Below, one piece after another: positions 17,874-26,209 of a DNA stretch of 64,000 nt (position 1 is the stretch's first letter; each line of letters begins with the position of its first letter). The translations under genes and the position numbers were made by a program. The notes beneath the pieces were generated by a model. The model was given only the letters and a program-made list of their open reading frames with translations. It made no database searches and was not told the origin of the DNA. Source of the DNA: DATFVA01 sp963745945 (GTDB lineage: Bacteria > Bacteroidota > Ignavibacteria > Ignavibacteriales > Ignavibacteriaceae); the NCBI GenBank assembly GCA_963745945.1, contig CAVUZG010000003.1:5095-69094 (forward strand). Reading direction: 5' to 3'.

Positions 17874-18322
17874 TATTTCTCCGTTAAACTAATTGTTTCT
17901 GGTTTCTGAGCTTCATGCGGATGAGATTCTCCGGTATAAACTTTTAATTTTTTTATAAGCTTTTTGCCAAGCCTGTTTTTAGGCAGCATACCTTTTACAG
18001 CATTCTCAATTACAAATTCAGGTTTTTTTGCCATTTGGTTTTCAAACGATATGGTTTTTAATCCTCCCGGATATCCGGAATGATGAGAATAGGTTTTTAA
18101 CAACCCTCTTTTTCCGGTTACTTTAATCTTATCAGCATTTATAACAACAACAAAATCACCAGTATCAGCATTGGGAGTAAAGATTGCTTTATTCTTTCCA
18201 CGTATAATCCTTGCGATCTTTGTCGCAAGCCTTCCCAAAACCTGATCAGTAGCATCAACCAAATACCATTTTCTATCAGCCTCAATTGTACTTATAAAAG
18301 GCGTCATTTTTTCCTGTTTCAC
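17873..18322 (-). CDS. rplM: 50S ribosomal protein L13
   Basis: Early-assembling large-subunit protein, 149 residues. It shows RKWYLVDATDQVLGRLAT (near 16-33), the TPNADTGDFVVVINADKI core, HSGYPGGLK and KGMLPKNRLGKK, all diagnostic. The start is taken as GTG at 18322, because GGAGGT lies 7 bp before it. An in-frame ATG five codons later (MTPFISTIEA) is possible but has a weaker site. It heads the rplM-rpsI pair. Confidence 0.96.
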   Translation of the reverse strand: MKQEKMTPFISTIEADRKWYLVDATDQVLGRLATKIARIIRGKNKAIFTPNADTGDFVVVINADKIKVTGKRGLLKTYSHHSGYPGGLKTISFENQMAKKPEFVIENAVKGMLPKNRLGKKLIKKLKVYTGESHPHEAQKPETISLTEK

Positions 18323-18453
18323 GTTTTTTACCTCCGAAACCTGAAATCATTTCAAATAAAGAGAGGAAAGTTAATCTTAATGTTGAAAAAAGTCAAGATT
18401 TATCGGAAGGGTAATATGCTAATCACTTATTACGTGCCCTTTTTATAATAATG

Positions 18454-18480
18454 ATACCCCCTGGTTGAACCAGAGGGTAT
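18454..18480 (-). terminator. hairpin after the DUF4412-like gene
   Basis: Near-perfect inverted repeat ATACCC-x-CTGGTT/AACCAG-x-GGGTAT located 20 bp beyond the stop of the minus-strand gene at 18501. The following minus-strand DNA is AT-rich but lacks a clean T-run. A probable transcript end before the rplM promoter region. Confidence 0.55.
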
Positions 18481-18500
18481 TAAAATTAATAAATTAAATT

Positions 18501-19148
18501 TTATTTTTGCATCATTGGCATATCCATTTTTTTAAAGCCTGCCGGCGCTTCAAACATTGATTCATCAAGCGATTTTTTATCAATATTGGTTACTTCATAA
18601 ACCTTTTTTCCATTTTCATAAACCTCCAGAGGAAAATAACCTGAGGTAGCTAAATCCTTCTGCCACTGTGGTTTATTTTTCTGCATAGGATTATCAAACA
18701 TTTTAAATCCGCCGATATCTTTTGTCATCCAGGCTTCTCCCTGATCATCTTTACTTTTGTAAGTCCATTTTTCTGCGGTGTAACCAAGTATTTGTTTAGT
18801 CTCCCCGGTTTTTTCAAAACTTACATCCTTATCCATCGAACTATTGTCACCTGAATTTGAACTATAATCCGGTATCTGCATACTCATGTACATTTTCTGC
18901 TGAGGCATAACTACCAAGAATTGTTTATTTGAAGGATCCATTATAACGTGACCTTCGTGTCCTTCTTCATTTGCATCAAACCTAATCTTACTTCCCTTCA
19001 CATAATATTCCATTGTGTGCGCCTGACCTCCATCAAAAACATTAATTGTAACTTTACCTTCAAATTCATCCTGTGCCTGAACTAAATTTGAATAGACGGC
19101 AATGAATGAAAAAAGAATGAATATATAACTCAAGTTTCTGAGCTTCAT
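18501..19148 (-). CDS. exported DUF4412-like protein
   Basis: A 215-residue protein with a Sec signal peptide (about 1-25, LVQAQDEF). The mature part starts with FEGKVTINVFDGGQAHTMEYYVKGSKIRFD, which is divided here for length: EGKVTINVFD then MEYYVKGSKIRFD. Both are typical of the DUF4412 / LolA-like periplasmic fold: a curved sheet reporting a change from parameter to MDPSNKQFLVVMPQQ. Later GYTAEKWTYK and EAWMTKDIGGFKMF follow the family pattern. The C-terminus is Met-rich (KKMDMPMMQK). Function is unknown; lipid or metal binding has only been guessed for this family. Lies 25 bp downstream of a single-pass membrane protein gene, in the same direction. Confidence 0.65.
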   Translation of the reverse strand: MKLRNLSYIFILFSFIAVYSNLVQAQDEFEGKVTINVFDGGQAHTMEYYVKGSKIRFDANEEGHEGHVIMDPSNKQFLVVMPQQKMYMSMQIPDYSSNSGDNSSMDKDVSFEKTGETKQILGYTAEKWTYKSKDDQGEAWMTKDIGGFKMFDNPMQKNKPQWQKDLATSGYFPLEVYENGKKVYEVTNIDKKSLDESMFEAPAGFKKMDMPMMQK

Positions 19149-19172
19149 AGAACCTCCGTTAATTATGTTTTG

Positions 19173-19922
19173 TTAAAAAAACTTGTTGCCATATTTAAAT
19201 GATTTAACCATACCGAAAAAGACAGGCTGAAAACTTTTAAACGCTTCTTTACCTTTCATTATTAGTTTTAAGCTATAATCTTCGTCGGTGTTGGTTCTAA
19301 TATAAATAATTTGATTGATTTGTCCTTCAAGTTCTTCAGGTTCATTATAATAAGCGATATAATTTCTTGTTTTGTAGTTATGCTTAAATCTTTTAGGATT
19401 AAACAAATCCTTATCTTTTACTTCAATATGAACATAAGGGGGAGGATTATATTTTGTTGAATTAGACCAGAATGTAACTCCATCCAGTTTATTTTTCACA
19501 TTCTGATCAAGATACGTCCATCCGGCAGGATATTTCAGTGAAACATCAAGCGTATTTTCTTTATAAACCTGGATTAAATTTGTAGTGTCAGTCTGGCTGT
19601 CGGATAAATCATAAAAAACTGCTTCACTTTTATTTTCTTCAGTTTCATTCTCAGTTTTGTTTTCTTCCACTTTAGGTTGTTCTTCACTTTTATTTACATT
19701 CTTAGCTTCACTTTTCAATTTCTTTTCAGGTTTTATTTCTTGCATATCGGATGACGTTTCCATCGTTCTGATTTGAACATATGGCGATACCACTTTTGTT
19801 TCTTTAATTGATACGCTCATTATGAGCGCCGCAACTGTAATTATCAGAGCATGCAGAAACAAAGACATAGAAAAGCCGAATAACGGGTATTCCTGTTTAT
19901 CAGTTTTCAAATTCAGAGTCAT
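19173..19922 (-). CDS. single-pass membrane protein with low-complexity linker, unknown function
   Basis: 249 residues. A short cytoplasmic tail is followed by one transmembrane helix (about 17-40, FSMSLFLHALIITVAALIMS). Next comes a Lys/Glu-rich disordered linker (about 60-105, repeated EEN, KSE), then a folded C-terminal domain with SLKYPAGWTYLDQNV and LKLIMKGKEAFKSFQPVFF. The design resembles TonB N-termini (anchor plus extended linker), but the C-terminal domain is not a TonB domain that I recognise; the YPAGW segment recalls PsbP-like folds. Divergent from the epimerase gene on the right. Function not assigned. Confidence 0.6.
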   Translation of the reverse strand: MTLNLKTDKQEYPLFGFSMSLFLHALIITVAALIMSVSIKETKVVSPYVQIRTMETSSDMQEIKPEKKLKSEAKNVNKSEEQPKVEENKTENETEENKSEAVFYDLSDSQTDTTNLIQVYKENTLDVSLKYPAGWTYLDQNVKNKLDGVTFWSNSTKYNPPPYVHIEVKDKDLFNPKRFKHNYKTRNYIAYYNEPEELEGQINQIIYIRTNTDEDYSLKLIMKGKEAFKSFQPVFFGMVKSFKYGNKFF

Positions 19923-20049
19923 ATGGAAACATAGTTTATTGTTAATTTTTTATCAAGAAAATGATTGGTCCGGTGATCACTTTAAGTCTTTGAAGCATAT
20001 TTCAATTTTGTTAGTTTTAACAGTTATTTTAAAATCATTCGGATAAAAA

Positions 20050-21087
20050 ATGAAATTTCTTGTAACCGGCGGTGCCGGATTTTTAGGTATAAATCTTGTT
20101 CGCAGCTTACACTCACAAAAGGAAGATATTGTTTCTCTTGATATAGTAAACTTCGATTACCCTGATATGAATGACAAGATACAGAAGATAACAGGAGATA
20201 TCAGAAATAAAAGTGACGTTCAAAAAGCAATGGAAGGTGTTGACGTAGTTGTTCATACCGCGGCTGCGCTACCGCTGTATAAACCTGAAGATATTTTCTC
20301 GACAGATATTGAAGGAACAAAGATTCTCCTGGAGGAAGCAGAAAAACATAAAGTTAAAAGATTTATTCACATTTCTTCTACTGCTGTTTACGGCATTCCT
20401 GATCATCATCCATTAAAGGAGGATGATAAACTCGATGGGGTCGGGCCCTACGGAAAAGCTAAGATTCAAGCCGAAGAAGAATGTCTTAAGTATCGGAATA
20501 GAGGGATGTGTGTCTCTATAATAAGACCAAAATCGTTTGTCGGGCCGGAAAGACTTGGAGTATTCGATCTTTTATATGACTGGGCAAAAGACGGTAAAGG
20601 GTTCCCGATGATCGGGAGCGGAAATAATCGATATCAGTTATTAGATGTTGAGGATCTTTGCGATGCGATTTATTTATGTGCAACTTTACCTGAAGAGAAA
20701 GCTAATGATACCTTCAATATTGGGGCAAAAGAATATACAACAATGAAGGAAGATTATCAGGCAGTACTTGATGAAGCAGGATTTAATAAAAAAATTGTGG
20801 GATTGCCTGAGAAACCCATCATCTGGACGTTGCGAATACTTGAGTCGATGAACCTTTCCCCCTTATACAAATGGGTGTATGAAACCGCTTCAAAAGATTC
20901 TTTTGTGTCTATAGAAAAAGCCGAGAATAAGCTTGGCTACAAACCCAGGTATTCTAATAAAGATGCATTGGTGAGAAATTATACCTGGTACCTTTCTCAT
21001 TTTGATGAATTTAAAAATCAGAGCGGGGTTTCACACAGGGTTCCCTGGAAACAGGGAATTTTGCGAATTGCAAAGGTTTTTTTTTAA
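20050..21087 (+). CDS. NAD-dependent epimerase/dehydratase (extended SDR)
   Basis: 345-residue sugar-nucleotide or steroid-type dehydrogenase of the extended SDR superfamily. Rossmann motif GGAGFLG (near 7-13), acidic LDIVNFD at the end of the second strand (NAD preference), ISSTAVYG and the catalytic YGKAK. The substrate is not clear: the sequence is not a specific GalE or RmlB match. It is monocistronic, with a palindrome array between it and the next gene. Divergent promoter region shared with the membrane-protein gene on the left (127 bp). Confidence 0.75.
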   Translation: MKFLVTGGAGFLGINLVRSLHSQKEDIVSLDIVNFDYPDMNDKIQKITGDIRNKSDVQKAMEGVDVVVHTAAALPLYKPEDIFSTDIEGTKILLEEAEKHKVKRFIHISSTAVYGIPDHHPLKEDDKLDGVGPYGKAKIQAEEECLKYRNRGMCVSIIRPKSFVGPERLGVFDLLYDWAKDGKGFPMIGSGNNRYQLLDVEDLCDAIYLCATLPEEKANDTFNIGAKEYTTMKEDYQAVLDEAGFNKKIVGLPEKPIIWTLRILESMNLSPLYKWVYETASKDSFVSIEKAENKLGYKPRYSNKDALVRNYTWYLSHFDEFKNQSGVSHRVPWKQGILRIAKVFF

Positions 21088-21140
21088 TTCCGTTTCGAGC
21101 ACTTAGTCTGACCAGGAATTTCTTACAATAGAATATTGAA

Positions 21141-21201
21141 CGTGTCGATATTTCGTTAAAATTTCGACACGTTGTGAAAACGTGTCGATCTCATCGACAC
21201 A
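21141..21201. repeat. four-copy alternating CGTGTCGA palindrome array
   Basis: CGTGTCGA occurs at 21141-21148 and 21181-21188, and its reverse complement occurs at 21164-21171 and, with one end mismatch, at 21194-21201. They form two consecutive hairpins: ACGTGTCGA/TCGACACGT with a 15-nt spacer, and GTGTCGA/TCGACAC with a 5-nt loop. The array lies in the 226-bp gap before the deoxyhypusine-synthase-like gene. It could be tandem regulator sites, an mRNA structure, or a transcript end for the epimerase gene. Confidence 0.6.
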
Positions 21202-21313
21202 TATCTGCACTATGTTTATTCCAGAAGAATTTAGCTAAATGTTGAAGTATTTTTTCATCTGATTATTATTATTTTATTTTGTTCATAAAAATATTTTATA
21301 CAAGGAGACAATA

Positions 21314-22363
21314 ATGGCAGGCAAAAAAGATTTTCTGAAAGATGTAATACAACATATTGATATTAAAAAACATAATGTTATTTCTCTGGTAGATTCATTT
21401 GAACATATGGCTTTTTCCTCAAGAGATTTAAATCGTGCTGCAAGAATTTTTGATACAATGCTGAAAGATAAAGATTGTACAATAATCCTCACACTTGCAG
21501 GAAGTATCTTCAGCGCCGGACTTAAAAAAGTTGTTTATGACCTTGTAAATAATAATATGGTTGATGCTATTGTTTCAACAGGTGCAATTATGGTCGATCA
21601 GGATTTCTTTGAAGCTCTCGGGTTCAAACATTACATTGGAACTCCTTTTAGTGATGACAACCAGTTAAGAGATTTACATATCGATCGTATTTATGATACA
21701 TATATTGACGAAGATGAACTTCGTGTATGCGATGAAACCTGTGCAAAAATTCTGGATAGCCTTGAGCCAAAACCATACTCATCACGTGAACTTTTATGGG
21801 AGTTCGGAAAGTATCTGGAAAATAATGGCGGACCCAAAGTTGATGATTCTGTAATCTGGGCTTGCTATCAGAAAAATGTTCCGATTTTTGTTCCCGCTTT
21901 TTCTGATTGTTCAGCGGGATTCGGATTCATAATTCATCAGACAGGAAATCCGGATAAACATGTTTCAATAGATTCTGCAAAAGATTTTCTTGAGCTTACA
22001 AAAATTAAACTTGCCTCCAAAGAAACGGGAATATTTATGGTTGGCGGCGGCGTTCCTAAAAACTTTACACAGGATATTGTGGTTGCCGCAGATATTCTCC
22101 AGGAAGATGCACCAATGCATAAGTATGCAATTCAAATTACTGTTGCAGATGTAAGAGACGGTGCACTTTCAAGCTCAACATTAAAAGAAGCAAGCAGCTG
22201 GGGAAAGGTTTCAACTTCATCCGAACAAATGGTTTATTCGGAAGCTACAATTGCAATCCCGCTGATTGCAGGTTATGCTTACAATAAAGGAAGCTGGAAA
22301 GAAAGAAAACCGAGAGAATTCGCGAAAATATACAGTGAAGAGAAAGCTACCGCCGGAAATTAA
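21314..22363 (+). CDS. deoxyhypusine synthase family protein
   Basis: 349-residue member of the deoxyhypusine synthase (DHS) superfamily, NAD-dependent enzymes that transfer an aminobutyl group from spermidine. Characteristic segments: NVPIFVPAFSDCSAGFG (near 188-204), FMVGGGVPKNF (241-251), and SSWGKVS with Lys298, which aligns with the lysine forming the enzyme-substrate imine in eukaryotic DHS. Good Shine-Dalgarno (AGGAGA) before the ATG. Bacteria lack eIF5A, the normal DHS substrate, so this homologue must act otherwise. A homospermidine-synthase-like role or modification of another protein are possibilities, both inference. No polyamine genes lie next to it. Confidence 0.88.
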   Translation: MAGKKDFLKDVIQHIDIKKHNVISLVDSFEHMAFSSRDLNRAARIFDTMLKDKDCTIILTLAGSIFSAGLKKVVYDLVNNNMVDAIVSTGAIMVDQDFFEALGFKHYIGTPFSDDNQLRDLHIDRIYDTYIDEDELRVCDETCAKILDSLEPKPYSSRELLWEFGKYLENNGGPKVDDSVIWACYQKNVPIFVPAFSDCSAGFGFIIHQTGNPDKHVSIDSAKDFLELTKIKLASKETGIFMVGGGVPKNFTQDIVVAADILQEDAPMHKYAIQITVADVRDGALSSSTLKEASSWGKVSTSSEQMVYSEATIAIPLIAGYAYNKGSWKERKPREFAKIYSEEKATAGN

Positions 22364-22587
22364 TATTTAACAGGGGTGAGCAATCACCCTTGTGCTAAGG
22401 AAATTTTTACTGCCCTTATATCATATTTATCATTTAAATTAAAGTAAATTTTCACTTATTTCTATTATTCCACTGTTTTTGAATTACCTTCCTTTTATAA
22501 ACAGGGAACGTTTTTTGATTTATTTTTCAGGCGAATTTATACATTTAATCCAGTATATTGTTGCCCGTTTGTAAATAAAGAAATTAA

Positions 22588-24717
22588 ATGACTGCAAAAG
22601 AGCTATTAAAAAAATATCGGGATCCAAAATTTTTCTTCAACAGAGATTTAAGCTGGGTCGAATTTAACCGCCGTGTGCTTGAAGAAGCGCTGAACCCGGA
22701 TCTTCCGCTGCTTGAAAAAGTAAAATTCATTTCAATCTTCCATACTAACCTAGATGAATTTTATATGATAAGAGTCAGCGGACTTAAAGAGCAGATAGCC
22801 GCAAATGTTTTAGAACCATCTATCGACGGACTTACTCCAAGAGAACAGCTTCAGAAAATTGAGAAGTGTCTAAAACCTATGCTTAAACAGGTATTTGATC
22901 TCTGGTTAAATAATGTAATACCAGAACTTGGAAAAAATAAAATATGCGTTTGTGAGTATTCTGAACTCACTGAAAATGAGCAAAGTAAGTTAACTGCTTA
23001 TTTTAAAAAGGAAATTTACCCGGTACTAACCCCGCTTGCTTTCGATCCCGGGAGACCTTTCCCTTATATTTCAAATCTCAGCCTGAGTCTTGCAATTCTT
23101 GTCCGTAAACCCAACGGTGAAAATCATTTTGCGCGTGTTAAAGTACCAAGCATTTTACCCAGGCTTCTGCGTATCGATACCATTGTTGATCCCGATATAA
23201 AAATTCAGACAAACGGAAATTTTAATGCAAAATTTATCTGGCTCGGTGATCTTATCAGGGCTAATCTTCAACTCTTATTTCCGGGAATGGAAATAATTGA
23301 GGCTCACAGGTTCAGAATTACTAGAGACACAGATATTGAACTTCAGGAAGATGAAGCTGATGACCTTCTCAGCGTGATTGAAGAAAATATTCGCTTAAGA
23401 AGATTTGGTAAAGTTGTAAGACTTGAAGTAGCTGAACAGATGCCTGAGTTTATGCTTGATACACTGATGGAAAATCTCCAGATAACAAGGGAAGATGTCC
23501 ACGTGCTTGAAGGTCCGCTTGGTCTGAGTGACATAATGACACTTTATGATTTGCCGCTTCACCAGTTAAAATTCAAACCATATTATCCTGTTATACCAAA
23601 AGCATTTGATGAGGATGAAGATATTTTTACAACCCTTAAACAAAAAGATATTCTTCTTCATCACCCTTATCATTCTTTTTCTCCGGTAATTGATTTCATC
23701 AAAGAAGCTTCTGTTGATCCGGACGTGCTGGCAATTAAGCAGACTCTGTACCGTGTTGGTCCGGATTCGCCGATTATAAAATATTTAGTTGAAGCTGCCG
23801 AAAGAGGAAAACAGGTTGCGGTTCTTGTTGAATTAAAAGCAAGATTTGATGAAGAAAATAATATCTTCTGGGCAAGGGAACTTGAGAAAGTTGGGGTGCA
23901 TGTTGTTTATGGATTAGTTGGTTTAAAAGCTCATGCCAAGATGACCCTGGTAGTCAGGAAAGAAACTGAAGGTGTTAAAAGATACGTTCATCTTTCAACA
24001 GGAAACTACAATGCTGTTACGGCAAAGGTCTATACTGATCTCGGGTTCTTTACAGATGATGAAGATATTTGTACTGATGTTGCAGATATTTTTAACTACC
24101 TGACCGGTTACAGCAAACAAACTGATTTTAAAAAACTGATAGTTGCCCCGATAAATATGCGTGAAAAATTCCTGGAGTTGATAAACCGGGAAATTGAAAA
24201 TGTAAAAGCAGGTGGAGAAGGAAAACTAATATTCAAGTTAAATTCTGTCGTTGATCCCGCACTTATAGGGGCAATGTATGAAGCATCAAATTCCGGAGTG
24301 GAAATAAAACTTATTGTACGCGGAATCTGTTGTCTTATACCCGGGGTAAAAGATTTGAGTGAAAACATTGAAGTGATAAGCATTGTGGGAAGATATCTTG
24401 AGCATAGCAGAATTTTTTATTTTCATAATAACGGTGAAGGCGAAACATATTTGAGCAGCGCTGATTTTATGCAGAGAAATCTTGACCGAAGAGTTGAAAT
24501 TGCGTTCCCGGTTGAAGATCAGAAATTAAAAAATGAAATAAACCGTACACTCATAAAAGCTTCTTTAAGGGATAATGTTAAAGCCCGTATCCTTTACCCG
24601 GATATGGAGTATCATCACAAGAACTGTGAAGAAAGAACCAAACAAATCGATTCGCAGGAGTGGCTGATGAATCACACAATTAAAGCTTCGGGCAATTACA
24701 CTAAAACTAAAGTTTAA
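22588..24717 (+). CDS. ppk1: polyphosphate kinase 1
   Basis: Reversibly makes polyphosphate from ATP; 709 residues, normal length. The N-domain begins FFNRDLSWVEFNRRVLEEA, the classical PPK1 start, followed by the head domain (FISIFHTNLDEFYMIRVSG). The C1/C2 phospholipase-D-like domains carry the catalytic histidine region LKAHAKMTLVVRKE and HLSTGNYNAVTAKVYTD, then EHSRIFYFHN and the C-terminal NLDRRVEIAFPVED. A monocistronic gene preceded by a 224-bp gap, in which I see only a weak GGGGTGA/TCACCCT hairpin after the DHS-like gene (22373-22391). Confidence 0.97.
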   Translation: MTAKELLKKYRDPKFFFNRDLSWVEFNRRVLEEALNPDLPLLEKVKFISIFHTNLDEFYMIRVSGLKEQIAANVLEPSIDGLTPREQLQKIEKCLKPMLKQVFDLWLNNVIPELGKNKICVCEYSELTENEQSKLTAYFKKEIYPVLTPLAFDPGRPFPYISNLSLSLAILVRKPNGENHFARVKVPSILPRLLRIDTIVDPDIKIQTNGNFNAKFIWLGDLIRANLQLLFPGMEIIEAHRFRITRDTDIELQEDEADDLLSVIEENIRLRRFGKVVRLEVAEQMPEFMLDTLMENLQITREDVHVLEGPLGLSDIMTLYDLPLHQLKFKPYYPVIPKAFDEDEDIFTTLKQKDILLHHPYHSFSPVIDFIKEASVDPDVLAIKQTLYRVGPDSPIIKYLVEAAERGKQVAVLVELKARFDEENNIFWARELEKVGVHVVYGLVGLKAHAKMTLVVRKETEGVKRYVHLSTGNYNAVTAKVYTDLGFFTDDEDICTDVADIFNYLTGYSKQTDFKKLIVAPINMREKFLELINREIENVKAGGEGKLIFKLNSVVDPALIGAMYEASNSGVEIKLIVRGICCLIPGVKDLSENIEVISIVGRYLEHSRIFYFHNNGEGETYLSSADFMQRNLDRRVEIAFPVEDQKLKNEINRTLIKASLRDNVKARILYPDMEYHHKNCEERTKQIDSQEWLMNHTIKASGNYTKTKV

Positions 24718-24802
24718 ATTAACTCGCCTGTACCCACATTCATACTGAGCCATTTTTTTTATAAATTTGTTTTTTACAATTCAGGAATATTAAGGTGTTT
24801 TG

Positions 24803-25900
24803 ATGGCAGATATTACAAAAAGTGAAGTCCTAAGCGTTTTAAAAAATTTAGACGGTAAAGATATCAATACTGATTTTCTGATACTTAATTCGATTAAAGA
24901 ATTTGAGAGTAAGGGAAATAAATTACATATAACAATTTCAGTCCCTGCTAATATTTCAACTGAAAATCTCGAAAAAAAATTCGGTGAAGCAATTAAAAAA
25001 GAATTTACCGATTTAAAAGAGATTGATATTAATTTCGAATCAAAAGTGAATGCACATAAAGATCCTAAAAAAGATGCAATCCTGCCCGGAGTTAAAAACA
25101 CTATCGCAATTGCCAGCGGCAAAGGCGGTGTGGGAAAAAGTACAGTTGCTGTTAACCTTGCTGTTGCGCTTGCAAAAGATGGTGCAAAGGTTGGAATTAT
25201 TGACGCTGATATTTATGGACCAAGCATTCCTCTTATGCTCGGTATAAATAAAAAGCCCCAGATTTTCCAGAGCAAAGAAACAATGAAGATGATTCCCCTT
25301 TTTAATTACGGAATAAAAATAATTTCCATCGGATTTCTGATTGATGACAACGCACCGGTAATATGGCGTGGTCCTATGGCAAGCGGTGCTGTTAAACAAT
25401 TTATGACGGATGTGGACTGGGATGAGCTTGATTATCTCGTTTTTGATATGCCTCCCGGAACCGGTGATATTCAATTAACGCTTGTACAGACAATTCCATT
25501 AACAGGCGCTGTAATTGTAACAACACCGCAGGAAGTTTCTCTAATAGACGCGAGAAAAGCATTGAAAATGTTTGGAAGAGTGAACGTTCCAATACTCGGT
25601 ATTGTGGAAAATATGAGTTACTTTATTGCTCCGGATACCGGTAAAAAATACGATATATTCGGAAGCGGCGGCGGTTCTGCTCTGGCTAAGGATTCGGAAA
25701 CTCCTTTTCTTGGTGGCATTCCTATTGATCCGCGGATAAGAATCGGAGGCGATAAAGGAATTCCCATTGTTTTTGATATGCCCGATTCAGAACACGCAGA
25801 TGTTATGATGAATATTGCCCGGAACCTTGCGGACGAGGTGAAAAAAAGAAATTCACAAGCGGGTTCTAAAGTTGAAATTGTTCTTGATAACGATGATTAA
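24803..25900 (+). CDS. mrp: Mrp/ApbC-family Fe-S cluster carrier ATPase
   Basis: P-loop ATPase that carries Fe-S clusters to target proteins. Start set at ATG 24803 rather than the TTG just before it. N-terminal MIP18/DUF59-like domain (about 4-85), then the deviant Walker A SGKGGVGKST (105-114), DADIYGPSIPLMLG and FDMPPGTGDIQLTL. The usual CxxC of ApbC/NBP35 after ENMSYF is absent: the sequence continues IAPDTGKKYDIFG. Lack of that pair is known in parts of the family, but here cluster binding would need other ligands or the neighbouring NFU protein. The gene is 23 bp ahead of nfu. Confidence 0.93.
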   Translation: MADITKSEVLSVLKNLDGKDINTDFLILNSIKEFESKGNKLHITISVPANISTENLEKKFGEAIKKEFTDLKEIDINFESKVNAHKDPKKDAILPGVKNTIAIASGKGGVGKSTVAVNLAVALAKDGAKVGIIDADIYGPSIPLMLGINKKPQIFQSKETMKMIPLFNYGIKIISIGFLIDDNAPVIWRGPMASGAVKQFMTDVDWDELDYLVFDMPPGTGDIQLTLVQTIPLTGAVIVTTPQEVSLIDARKALKMFGRVNVPILGIVENMSYFIAPDTGKKYDIFGSGGGSALAKDSETPFLGGIPIDPRIRIGGDKGIPIVFDMPDSEHADVMMNIARNLADEVKKRNSQAGSKVEIVLDNDD

Positions 25901-25923
25901 TTCTTTTCATCAGGATGTTCTCT

Positions 25924-26154
25924 ATGATTGAAAAAGTTTTAAAAGCGCTTGACCAAATGAGACCGTACCTGCAGGCAGATAACGGAGACGTAGAACTTAT
26001 CGGGATATCAGAGGATAGAATTGTTACAGTAAGACTTACTGGCGCGTGTAAAGTTTGTCCTTTATCAGTTATGACGCTCCGTGCCGGCATTGAAAGATCA
26101 CTTATGCGTGAAGTGCCAGAAATCAGAAGAGTCGAAGCAATCAGTGAGGTCTGA
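25924..26154 (+). CDS. NifU-like (NFU) Fe-S scaffold protein
   Basis: 76-residue NFU domain protein; ATG at 25924 is preferred because AGGA lies 8 bp before it, though another ATG three codons upstream is in frame. The domain shows LKALDQMRPYLQADNGDVEL, the common NFU start, and the cluster-binding CxxC in GACKVCPLS. It probably holds or transfers a [4Fe-4S] cluster. Directly downstream of mrp, so the two likely form an Fe-S delivery operon, with NFU supplying the cysteines that Mrp lacks (inference). Confidence 0.9.
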   Translation: MIEKVLKALDQMRPYLQADNGDVELIGISEDRIVTVRLTGACKVCPLSVMTLRAGIERSLMREVPEIRRVEAISEV

Positions 26155-26209
26155 TTTTATCTCTTTCTCAATATATTTTTAGTATGTTTAAGCTAAAATT
26201 AAAAATCGG

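Noticed and set aside
22373..22391. Hairpin GGGGTGA/TCACCCT after the DHS-like gene
   Set aside because: Short stem with a wobble pair and no T-run; noted in the ppk1 entry but not listed as a terminator.
24762..24769. TAAATTTG (-7-like promoter of Bacteroidetes) upstream of mrp
   Set aside because: Fits TAnnTTTG, but no TTG at the right distance upstream. In AT-rich DNA this is expected by chance.
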